A DNA stretch of 36,000 nucleotides, taken from Symbiodinium natans. Its lineage: Eukaryota > Sar > Dinophyceae > Suessiales > Symbiodiniaceae. The position numbers were made by a program, and so were the translations under genes. The notes below the pieces were generated by a model. The model saw only the letters and a list, made by a program, of their open reading frames with translations. It was not told the origin of the DNA and made no database searches. This document shows, one piece after another, positions 22,963-31,431 of the stretch. The stretch spans positions 171,501 through 207,500 of the forward strand of contig CAJNDS010002772.1 in the NCBI GenBank assembly GCA_905221605.1. The letters are read 5' to 3'. Position 1 is the first letter of the stretch, and every line of letters starts with the position of its first letter.

Positions 22963-23008
22963 CAAGTGTCCCCATCGCTTTACAAGGTTTTAACGTCAGG
23001 TGTCCACG
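22963..23008 (+). repeat. Left copy of 45-bp direct repeat
   Basis: Begins CAAGTGTCCCCATCGCTTTA and ends GTGTCCAC. A matching copy lies at 24617-24661 on the other side of the retrotransposon fragment. The outer blocks are nearly identical and the middle about 10 bases differ. Confidence 0.75.
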
Positions 23009-23143
23009 CTTGATGTCTGCAGGCGTCGCTTTGGGAAAGTTTCAAGGCTTGCCCACCCAATGGTTCATCATCTGAGGGGTGCGCTTGTCAAGTGTTCTTT
23101 TTTTTTTGTTAACGCTCCTTTTCTCCGACGCCGACTCGTGGTC

Positions 23144-24614
23144 TCAAGGCCGCATGGGCAGGCGGCTAGTTGCCGCTGTTACGCCCGGCTCCAGGATTCG
23201 GTCCAGCGGCAGCGGCGTGAAGTCCGAGCCGGCCGAGACGCAGGGCGCCTGGCCAAGGGCAGTGGTGCCGACGGCCGCTTGCACAGCGACCGACAGCACG
23301 CTCCACCACCTTCTCGCCCAGCCCGCTGCCGCTGCTTGCCGAACTGTGGGGGGCGCGCGGCACGCGCGCAAACGGAGCAGATCTCGGACGAACCGCAGCG
23401 CGCCTCCATTCCAGCGGCCTCCCACTTCGGCCCCGAGCACGACCAGCCTCTGCGGGCCGCCCCTTGCGAGTTCTGGGTAGGCTGCCCGCTTGCGTCTTTC
23501 CGCCACCCGAAGCGCCGCCCCATCGGTCTCCGCCGCGCAAGGCTGTGGTAGTCCTGTGCGCGTCAGCGGGGACACGAGGGTGGCATCGCAACATAAGGCG
23601 AGACCCAGTGGGGTGGCGCCGTAGACGATGAGATCCAAGCGGCGCCGATCGTCGGCTGGGACCCCAGGCGCCGTCGTGTGGACCAGCCACTGCTGCGGCA
23701 CCACCTGCCCTTCGGGCCCCACAGCCTCCCGCGCTACCCGCACCCACGCCCTTTCCACGACCTTGGCCCGCCGCGCTAAAAGCCCTGTGCGAGGGCACGC
23801 CAAGGCGTGGTCGCCATACGCGTCCACGCTTCCTCCGCATCCGGGCGAGCCGCATTGGCGAGCGGTGATGGGCAGGGGAAGGCGCAAGCGCCTGCGCAGG
23901 GCCACCTGCATGACGGGCGGGGACAACGTCGTGGCCGGCTCGCCTGGTATGGCCGTCAGCCAGGCGCCAGCGTGCGGGCCGGACTGGGAGCGAAGCAGGG
24001 CTCGGCGGTCCGGCGTCAACGACGGCAGCATCACGCGGTCGCGGTAGTAAGAGTTGCGAGTGCGCGACGAGGCCCCCGGCAACTGCGGTCCAGCTGGGGC
24101 ACGCGTCCCAGCCCTCGGTCAACAGCAGCGTGCGGGCGCTCGCAGCGTGGCTCAAACACGCGGCGCCTGCGCCCCCTTGTTGGAGCGCGGCGACGCAGGC
24201 CGCCGCGAAAGCCGGAAGACGGGCCGCCATCACCGGGAGAGCATCCGCCCACGCCGCCCAGTACGCTGCGGGGGCCACGCGTGCTGCTGACGCGAGGCCT
24301 AAGCCACCGAGGGACGCTGGTAGGCAGGCCAAGTCGCGCGCGAACTGCTCGTCCGCGTCCTCACCCCCATCACCTCCCAGGCATTCGTAGGCGCTGCGCC
24401 CATCGAGCGACACCACCACGGCATCAGGTCGCCCGTCCAGCGCAGCCCGGACCGTGGCGACCACAACATCTGTCCCCGCCCGCGACTGAAGTGCGTATTG
24501 GAAAGGACGTGTAGCTTGGTCGAACGTGGCTCCCCAGGCCTTGGCCAATGTGCGGGCGACGAGTCGGCGAAAGGTGTCCCCGGTCGCTATCCCCCGTACT
24601 CCGCCATCCGGCTT
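23144..24614 (-). mobile_element. Non-LTR retrotransposon relic A, palm deleted
   Basis: A 5'-truncated ORF2-type relic. It opens at KPDGGVRGIATGD (RT fingers/palm) and has RSAYECLGG directly fused to the later DLACLPASLGGLGL block. The palm motifs QGDP and LDD, which copy D keeps, are therefore missing through an internal deletion that preserves the frame. Near 24080 the reading moves to another frame (frameshift). That frame (24082-23144) carries an SGPHAGAWLTAIP block, then C77-x4-C82-x9-H92-x3-C96. Next come RRLD (D150) and CCDATLV (D166), RRKRAAYPEL (K198, Y202) and EVGGRW. Non-LTR elements use RT and an endonuclease for target-primed reverse transcription. The C-terminal pattern resembles the restriction-like endonuclease of R2-type elements. 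The copy cannot be active. Confidence 0.85.
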
Positions 24615-24616
24615 GG

Positions 24617-24661
24617 CAAGTGTTCCCATCGCTTTACAGGTTTTTGGACATTCGTGTCCAC
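24617..24661 (+). repeat. Right copy of 45-bp direct repeat
   Basis: Begins CAAGTGTTCCCATCGCTTTA and ends GTGTCCAC. It starts right where relic A is truncated (KPDGG codons at 24614) and matches 22963-23008. The two copies are in the same orientation and bracket relic A with about 130 bp of extra sequence on the left. Confidence 0.75.
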
Positions 24662-25463
24662 CCCTCACTTACTTGACAATTGAATGGCTGGAAGTTTTGG
24701 CGCTTGCTCATGCAACCAACAAACTCTGTGCGAGTTTGCACTGTTTCACGTTGGTTGAATTTACAATGGAATGCCGGGTGGGCACGGCGGGGCGTGCTCC
24801 GGGTGTCGTCCAGCACGCAGTCGCAACGGGCTGCCCTTGGCAAACAGCATCCATGATGGGTGGATCGCGTGCTGGACCCCAAGCCGGTTGTGAGCGTAGC
24901 TGGCCCGCTTCTTGCACAGGACACTTGTTGGCGAGGAAAAAGGGTACATGGAAAAATCTGCTGGCCGCAGCACATATTGAGCAAACCAGCATGGCCGTGC
25001 CCAAACCGCTCATGACGATGATGACGCGTCAAGCCTCCAGCGAAGGGAAACTGTTTTTGTGCACGTCCGCACGGGAAGCCGGAGCGTGTTGACAACGGCA
25101 ACCTTGGCCCCTGACAACGGATGAACGACACTTTCGCAGCGGATCAGGCGCCCGGCGACTCCAGCTTCCGATCGGGCTCCCCAAGACCACCACGCCCTGC
25201 TGGGCCAGCCTTGGGGGTTCTTCACTTGCGGGGTTTTGTCTTGCCCAGATGCACCTGGATGTTCGCGTGGCTTGTGAGAGCTTCCCGAATGTGGCCGAAC
25301 TGGCTCGTGGTGCAGGGGAACCCGCCACGCAGATATATACGTAGATGTCGTCGTGGAAAGCATACCACGTGTCCACGGGCACGGACCTCCAAGAACGCTC
25401 GGTGCGGGCCCAAGGCGAACAGGCAAGGCACCAACGGATCATTTCTTTTTCAATACGACTGCT
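24662..25463. other. Gene-less stretch
   Basis: Overlapping frames on both strands up to 188 residues (24526-25092 plus), with no consistent family features. Homology was not evident to either the retrotransposon or a host gene. Confidence 0.35.
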
Positions 25464-25485
25464 GACGTAGCCATTTGGGCTCTAG
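25464..25485 (+). other. Possible relict dinoflagellate spliced leader
   Basis: Matches the 22-nt trans-spliced leader consensus except at positions 2 (A for C), 14 (G for T) and 20 (T for A). It keeps GTAGCCATTT and GGCTC uninterrupted. Eight bases later GCTCAAG, the leader's 3' end, occurs again (25492-25498), recalling the tandem leader remnants described in retroposed dinoflagellate genes. No SL-RNA donor context was found. The nearest plus-strand frame has no recognised product. Confidence 0.4.
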
Positions 25486-25493
25486 TATCAAGC

Positions 25494-25727
25494 TCAAGCG
25501 GCCTCAGGGGGGGGATCCACGCGACGCATCAAAGTGAAGGCAACAATGACTCCGCCGGCAAAAGGTGTGAAGAGAGGCCACGCGATCTCCATTACATGAA
25601 ATGGACGGTGTCGAGGATCTTGACCCACCGTCACATGAGGAGAGACATTTGCAAGCGTTTGTTTTTTCCACGCCTGTTTGCCTGCATCCACTTCGCGGTA
25701 CCAGTGAAGTAGCCCACGGCCGAACAA
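25494..25727 (-). CDS. Small single-pass membrane protein ORF
   Basis: A 77-residue minus-strand ORF with a Met at 25727 and TGA at 25494. It has a polar N-terminal half (LHWYREVDAGKQAWKKQTL), then HRPFHVMEIAWPLF and a glycine-containing hydrophobic segment (TPFAGGVIVAFTLM, about residues 53-66), then a short tail RRVDPPPEAA. The layout recalls small accessory subunits of mitochondrial inner-membrane complexes, but I cannot assign it. Upstream on the same strand is retrotransposon relic B2, reaching to about 25745, so the ORF's 5' end abuts the relic. TTTGTAG just upstream could be a splice acceptor, which would make this a last exon. The possible spliced-leader relic lies just past its stop on the opposite strand. 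Confidence 0.45.
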   Translation of the reverse strand: MFGRGLLHWYREVDAGKQAWKKQTLANVSPHVTVGQDPRHRPFHVMEIAWPLFTPFAGGVIVAFTLMRRVDPPPEAA

Positions 25728-25744
25728 CCTACAAATACCTACGG

Positions 25745-26105
25745 CAGGCGACTGGCAAGGGCTGCAAAAGCGAGGACGTGCATGCTACCCGTGACGCGGC
25801 ATCGAGCAAGCAGCCTGACAAACAGGGCAGCCTGGCGGGTCCAGCGCCCGCCAACCTCAAGGCCGAGGACGACGAGCCGACAGTGCAAGCTCTGGGTATG
25901 TCCGGGCTTTGGCGCGTGCTGCAACACGCAGAGCTGCCCCGGCCGCGCGGCCTCCCTCACGACGTGGCATGCCCGCCGCAGTGAGCGGCCAGACGAGTGT
26001 AGCGTCGACGGCTAGTTGAACGCCACCCCAGTAAGGCGAGCCATTGGCAATGCGTCGTTCATCCGGGTGGACAAGGGCGACATCGAGGTCACCCACGAGG
26101 ACATG
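25745..26105 (-). mobile_element. Retrotransposon relic B2 (endonuclease C-terminus)
   Basis: Minus-strand fragment of the endonuclease-like end: DERRIANGSPYWGG, QLAVDATLVWPLT, KARTYPELAL, then after a frame change RLVVLGLEVGGRW and FVRLLARCR. The QLAVDATLV wording differs from relic A (CCDATLV) and resembles relic C, which suggests a second subfamily. The knuckle and RT are absent. It ends next to the small membrane-protein ORF. Confidence 0.75.
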
Positions 26106-26113
26106 CATCGCTA

Positions 26114-26575
26114 GTGTCTGCCCGCACCATAGCTGGCATTGTGCGGCATGAGGTTCAGACAGGATTATCCAGCGTGGATGCCAAGCTGACCAGCCTGCAA
26201 ATTGATGTCCAAATTCGAATGGAGGGCATCGAGCAGCAACTGAAAAATCTTGCCGGTCGTCTTGAAAAACTGGAGCAATTGCTGGACTCGAGAAATCCCA
26301 CACCGCGTTCTCGCACATCAGATGCAATTGGTAAGATTGAGCAACAACTCGCGGAATCGCAGGCGCAATCTTTTCAAGTTTGCGTGTGGACTCGAGTTCG
26401 GTTTCGCGAGAAACCACTTGTACCATGGCTGTCGGCGGCTTGCAATCATTGGATGGGCTGCATGCAGCGACGACGCGGTTGAATGATACACTTGCAAGCA
26501 TGAGCGGGCCGAAACATGTGGGGACGTACAGCAATTTTTTCTCGCCTTTTTTCCATCCGCAGATGTCCGGTCGGG
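26114..26575 (+). CDS. Coiled-coil protein segment, unknown
   Basis: Plus-strand coding-like sequence lodged between two retrotransposon ends that run on the minus strand. The first part (26114 to about 26380) has heptad-like Leu/Ile spacing: AKLTSLQIDVQIRMEGIEQQ, LKNLAGRLEKLEQLL, then IGKIEQQLAES. The reading then moves to another frame (about 26395-26560) with GGLQSLDGLHAATTRLNDTL and PKHVGTYSNFFSPFF. An intron or frameshift is therefore needed near 26380. It could be a captured host exon pair or the ORF1-like part of another element. The antisense minus-strand frame through this stretch is a shadow. Confidence 0.4.
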
Positions 26576-26918
26576 GCCTATGCCACGGGCAGCAGCTGCC
26601 CCGAGTGGCCGCGGAGCGGCAGGCGACTCGGCCTGCGGTGTAAGCAAGGTCAAGTACCCGATCCAGCTCCGGGCCCTGTTGCTGGCTGGCATGGGGTGGT
26701 GCCGGCCACGGGGATCCCAGGGCAGTGCTCGTCACGGCCTGCTGCGCCGAGACGGAAAGAATCGCCCACCACCTGCGCGCCCATGCCGACGACGCGGCGG
26801 TCCGCACGGCTGGCGAGGCGCGCTGAGCGCGAACCCGCATGGGGTCGCGGAGCAGCGGTCGCGCGCCAGCATTCCACCGCCCGCCGACCTCTGACCCTAC
26901 AAAGGAAGGGGTTATCAC
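26576..26918 (-). mobile_element. Retrotransposon relic B1 (C-terminal tail)
   Basis: Minus-strand fragment with GSEVGGRWNAGARPLLRD, AWARRWWAILSVSAQQAV and ELDRVLDLAY. It is collinear with the last 90 residues of relic A (EVGGRW, GWARRWWSVLSVAVQAAV, LPLDRILEPG). It lies upstream of B2 on the same strand although it represents a more C-terminal part, so B1 and B2 come from different insertions. Confidence 0.75.
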
Positions 26919-27420
26919 ACATCAGGCCGTGAAAATCACATCACCCCAATGTGGACCCTCCTGCAAAGACTTACCCATCATGCGAGAGAGTACACATCAC
27001 AAGATACGCAACCACCCCAATGTGGACGCTATTTTTGGCTGTCAGCCACGGAGACCTCGACATCCACCCAACCTCGCGGACGCTTCTGTTTCGGGCCATT
27101 TTTATATCAATCTAGCATACGTTTTGGCAGCAAATCCCGAAGGAGACGCTCGGTTTGTATCAACATACGGAACGTTGATCTTCGAAGCCTTTACTGCCTT
27201 ACACACCTGAGACCCGCAGCTGCTCAAGTGCACACTGCCTGCCTGCTGCCTGCTGCACCCTGCGATCGAGACCTTTTTTTTTTTTGACCGGTTTTGATAT
27301 AGAAATAGTGCATTAGACCAGCTAGCACGGAAACGTCCTGCCGACTGCCTTAACAAACTTGAAGCCGTGGTGGCAGCTTGGATCAGTGCCAAGTCTTCCA
27401 AATCGCAAACCCAATGTGGA
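26919..27420. other. Spacer with direct repeats and T run
   Basis: Contains ACCCCAATGTGGAC at 26942-26955 and again at 27014-27027, with CCCAATGTGGA once more at 27409-27419, and a T run at 27271-27283. No recognisable coding sequence; the frames to about 27300 are short. Confidence 0.5.
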
Positions 27421-27527
27421 GATTTGACGCAGGCGCTTCCTCCGACCATGGGCGCTCCAACTGCTTCCCGGGCCACGCGCACCCACGCCGGTTTTTTTTG
27501 TTGTTTTTTCTTTTCTCGCTCCTTTTT
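27421..27527 (-). mobile_element. A-rich tract and short relic H
   Basis: On the minus strand an A-rich stretch (27491-27527) follows relic C and could be its poly(A)-like 3' end. Immediately after it comes a piece of the same family, VRVAREAVGAP (about 27482-27440), which normally lies just after the zinc-knuckle block (VRVAREAVGPEG in relic A). It therefore belongs to another, 5'-truncated copy. It fades into the host-like spacer. Confidence 0.5.
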
Positions 27528-28696
27528 GCACCCGCTGTCCTGTGCCGTCAGGGCTCACAGATCGTCCTCCGACCAACCGACAACGCCCTAGCCCGCCAGC
27601 CCGCAGCTCCGGGTACGTGCGATGTTTGCGTGCCTCGGCGTCGGGAAGCACGCAACCGGGCTCAACGTCGGCTCCTGGACGGGGCTCTCCGCACCTCTGC
27701 AGTGGGCTGACGAACGTCGTGTCGACCGCGATCTGGGCGCAGGGACGTCGACGTTGAGATCGCGGAGGGCGACGCTGGCCGCCACGCGTGCTCGGGCGCG
27801 AAGGGGAGTCGCAGTCGCAGGCGTCGGAGCAGCATGATGCGGTACTAAGCATGTGGCACGACGAGGTCGGCACTGGTGGGGAGCGCCGTCAGGGCGCAGC
27901 TGGCGCCAGGGTCTTCGCCCTGCGCGCCAACAAGCCGGTGCGGGTGCATGCCAAAGCATGGTCGCCCAGCGCGTTTACCTCCCCCCCGCAGCCTGGCGGG
28001 CCACAGCGGCTGCACCGGAGGGGCAGGGGCAGGCGCAAGCGGCGGCGCAGCACCAGCAGCATCGCGTGAGGTGGAAAGGCGAATGTTGCTCGCCAGGGAT
28101 GGCAGTCAGCCATGCTCCGCCTTGGGGGCCGGCCTGAGAACGGAGAAGGGCGAGTTGGGATGGTGACAAGGAGAATAGCAACGGGAGGTCGCGTATACGC
28201 GATGCACAGTGCTGCCATCCGTGTGGCCAATCCCCGAAGCCCTCAGCGCGGCGGACGGGCACCCTCCGCGACCATTGCCCAGGAGGGGCACTCCTGCCGC
28301 CTTCCGCCAAATGGAGTTCGCGCGCCTTGGCCGCGCTTTGGAGGCTTGGTGCGTGCCCCCCTCCATTTGTGAGTAAACGCACACACACATGTCCGCGAAG
28401 AGCAGGGAACGCAGGGGCAACGCATCCGCCCAGGCGGCCCAGTACGGACGGCGCCGTGCGGGCAGCCGAAGGCAAGGCCAGGCCTCCGAGGGCCGCTGGC
28501 AGGGTCGCCACATGACGCGCGACTTCCGCGTCAGCCTCGGCGATGCCACCAAGGCCAACGCTGCAGGGTGTCCCCGATGGCGGCGTCGTGAGCCCGCACG
28601 TAGGCGGTGATGGTGATGGCATGCGGTTCGCAGGGCGTGGTTGGCCGGCGGGGCACAGAGCGCGAGGAGGAGCCACGCGCACTGCAGATCTGCAGT
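27528..28696 (-). mobile_element. Retrotransposon relic C (thumb to endonuclease)
   Basis: Minus-strand relic in several frames. It begins at TADLQCAWLLLALC (after the RT palm), then ARHVATLPAALGGLALPSAA, SQAGPQGGAWLTAIPGE, the knuckle CGPPGCGGEVNALGDHALAC (about 28020-27960) and GLLARRAK. A gap follows, then QIAVDTTFVSPL (D codon at 27723) and ARKHRTYPEL (about 27630-27604). The WVRVAREAVG block is missing between knuckle and endonuclease core. A CA dinucleotide run sits at 28378-28389. Several frameshifts; inactive. It starts at the palindromic junction with relic D. Confidence 0.8.
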
Positions 28697-29425
28697 CCGC
28701 TCAGCTCGGCCCGTCGGCCGTTGCTGCGGCCCGTCGGCCGTTGCTGCGGCCCTGTGCGACGCCCGGCGGGGCGGGGCAGCGGGACAGTCGGGAATGCGCG
28801 CCGAGCATCTCACAATCTTGCTCGCTGATGTGCCCGCCATGGAGCTGCTGGCCGTCGCGACGACCAGCTAGCGAATGCACCTCGTGTGATCCCTGCAGTG
28901 GCCTTGGCTCGCCTTACGGCGCTCCGCAAGCCGGATGGCGAGTTCGCGGCATCGCGACGGGAGACGTGTTTTTGTGGCGCGGGACTTGGCCAAAAGTTGA
29001 GCGGCGGTTTTTGATGCTGCGACGCGCCGCTTCCGGCGCGCGCTGGCACGGATGCCCTGGCATGTGCGAATGTGCGAACGGCCCTAGAGCTGCAGGAAGA
29101 CGCGGTCCTCGTTTCACTGGATGGGCGATAGCAGGTCGGGGCATCCTTCCTCACCGCCCTCCAGGAAGCGGCGCCAGATTCCACTTACTGCTGGTGGGAC
29201 GCCAGGGCCTCCTGCCGGGACGTCGCTCAAGGCGAAGGATGTGAACAAGGCGACCCGCTTGCCCCAGCTCTTTTCGTTTTGGGCCAACACCATGCATCTT
29301 GCAAGGCCGCCTCAGCCCTCCATCCGTCCGACAACCTGCCTGCATTCCTCGACGACTTGTATGTCCTGACTACGCGCAAGCGCGCACGGGACATTGACTG
29401 GAGACACATGCTGCGTTCAAAAAGG
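28681..29425 (+). mobile_element. Retrotransposon relic D (RT palm, plus strand)
   Basis: Plus-strand relic covering the reverse transcriptase: GPSAVAAALCDARRGGAAG, GMRAEHLTILLADVP, LRKPDG, then after a one-base deletion VRGIATGDVF. Next come AVLVSLDGR followed by TAG (29126-29128), STYCWWDARASCRDV, CEQGDPLAPALF (QGDP at 29246-29257) and AFLDDLYVLT (FLDD at 29345-29356, the catalytic Asp pair). From 29081 to about 29400 it is one frame apart from the stop codon. It is the only copy in the window with the palm motifs. A 20-bp tandem duplication lies at 28708-28747. Confidence 0.85.
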
Positions 29426-30830
29426 AGCGTTGGCTGGTCATGGAGCAGGACGTTTAAATGCTTTGCTCGCATGCCAGTCAGCCCTGCCGCCTCGCTGCGC
29501 ATCCCGCAAGGCAGCCGCGACAGCAGTTGGGCCGAACCGGAGGAGACTGTTCGGCCGGTAGTCAGCCACGTGAGGACGCGCGGTCACGGCGGGCGGCGGG
29601 CGGGGCCTGTCAACAAACACCAAGTAGCTTCGCTGCCGGGCGCAAGCTCCGCAGCCGTGAGGAGGTGGCGGGCCCTGGAGAGCTCGCCCTTCCGCACCTT
29701 GGCGCACGCCTGTTCGCGTTTTCGCTCGGCCATGACCTCGGCGTCACCGCCGCCTCGCTGCGAAGTGGGTTGGATCGCCGCGCTGCAAGAGTCGCGGGGC
29801 TCGGAGCTCCTCGGCCAAGTCCACCGCATCCAGCGACGTCACGGTCGGGGTCACCTTCGCATCCTTCGTCGGCGTTGGCGAATGTGTTTGGCGTGCTGTG
29901 GAGCGGCAGTGGGCACGGCGGGTGGTCGGTGGGGCGGGAGAGTCGGTGCGCGTGCCGGGCATCGTCCGCTAGACTCCGTGCCACCGCAGCTGCCGTCGCA
30001 CCCGCGTAGGACTCCAAAAGTGCCGCTTGCGCTGCTGCTGTGTTCATCTGGGGCCATGCAAAGCAGCAGCATGCAGCAGCGCGATAAGGGCAGCGGGGCA
30101 TCGGGCATGGCGGAAAAGGTTGCCGCCGATGCTATCTTCCGTTGAGGTGCCCCGGTGAGCGTCATGAGCCTCGCACTCAGCGAGCGCGAGCAAGGTCTGG
30201 GCGAGCCCCGAGTTCACAAAAGCGAGAGCCGAGCCGAGGATGCGATCGCCAGTCCTGGTGAGCGCACGGGGTCAAGTTGCCCGCGCCCGCATGCAACAAA
30301 GGTATGTAAAGCCATGAATTGTGCTCGCGGGCAAGGAGCTCGGCTGGCGGGCATCTTGCCATGGCAGAGGCTCAGCATTCGCTGAAGGATGCGAGGCGGC
30401 CACTCTGGCGAAGGTGGCGGCGTGCAGCCCGGCGTCGCTTCTTCGGCTGCCATGGGGGCCATCGCTCCCGAGGGTCGCTGAATGGTATCTCCCCGGGGGG
30501 AAGCGAAAGCAGTGGTGGAGCTGAGTGTGTCCGACAGAGTTTCGGCATCATCCGTGTCGGCTTGGTGGTCGCGCAAAGCGGCCGGGAGGGGACCAGGCGG
30601 CAACAGTTGCATCTGAGCGAGTGCATGCAATGCGCGTTGTCGCCGGTTCGCGGCCTCTGAATCCGGGCCTGGGTGGTCCGCTTCGCCAATGCGACGGCCA
30701 TGATGCTCACGTTTCCGACGTTGTGTTACATCACTGGCTGTGGTTGGTGGGCCGGGGTGAGCGGCTTCGCCAATGCGCCGGCCTCGGCACGGGTGCGGCG
30801 TCCAAGGGCTGACGTCGCGCCGTGGCACAG
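29426..30830 (-). mobile_element. Retrotransposon relic E (N-terminal part)
   Basis: Minus-strand relic starting near RRDVSPWTPHPCRG. It has RRIGEAAHPGP (30780-30748) and a second copy RRIGEADHPGP (30696-30664), then Pro/Ala/Ser-rich sequence up to about 30214, then other frames. KVRKGELSRARHLLTAAELA (about 29700-29640) is the usual pre-RT block. It continues with AVAAALRDAQRGG and GMRAKHLNVLLHDQP (about 29475-29430), after which relic D begins on the opposite strand. RRIGEAAHPGP is a motif I know from the N-termini of dinoflagellate element-like ORFs; its function is unknown. Frameshifts make the copy inactive. Confidence 0.75.
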
Positions 30831-31431
30831 CACGAAAAGGGCCACACAGCGTTTGCGCAAGCAGGACCGCTTGCTCCAGCAGCTGCCACACGTGCCCCAC
30901 TTGCAGTCCGCGTGGCTGTTGCTGCTGTACTGTGCAGCGCCCCGATGCACCTACTACTTACCTACTGGGCGCGGACCGTGCCGCCCTCCGACACGGCAGA
31001 CGTCGCTGCCAAGCATGATGTTGCGGTCTTGCGCTGCCTCGCGAAGCTGCTGGCCAGGGGGGGGTGGTGAAATGCCCTCCCCGACCTTAGCGCCCGTCGA
31101 GCCAGCTCCCCCTCAGCTGGGCGGACTGGGACTCGGCTGCGAAAAAGCAACGCCTGCGACGAGCCCAACAGCAGCGCTGCGACCCGCACGCCATGACCCT
31201 GGTGGATTCGGAAGACAAGGATGGCAGCACGCGGCCACCACTGCCACTGACAAGCGCGTGCTCGAGACGCTTCTCTCCGAACTGGACCGAACGTCTCGGG
31301 CGCTGCTGCTGAATCAGGCCGGGGAGACCGCGAGTTGTACCATCCCCACAACCTCCGAAACCAGAGTGCCGGACGAGGAGTACCGAGTCATGCTCCTCCG
31401 CACCCCTCGGTGGAGGCTTGGACGTTTATAG
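30831..31431 (+). mobile_element. Retrotransposon relic F (post-palm part)
   Basis: Plus-strand frame with LPHVPHLQSAWLLLLYCAAP (about 30885-30945), the same post-palm block that opens relic C. It continues with PPQLGGLGLGCEKATP (matching LPASLGGLGL of relic A), LLSELDRTSRALLLNQAG and a stop at 31431. It is divergent from relic E, which starts on the other strand at about 30830. It is degenerate downstream, and no knuckle or endonuclease is recognisable. Confidence 0.65.

Noticed and set aside
23000-24514. Long plus-strand ORFs opposite relic A (for example 235 and 183 residues)
   Set aside because: GC-rich antisense shadows of the retrotransposon coding sequence.
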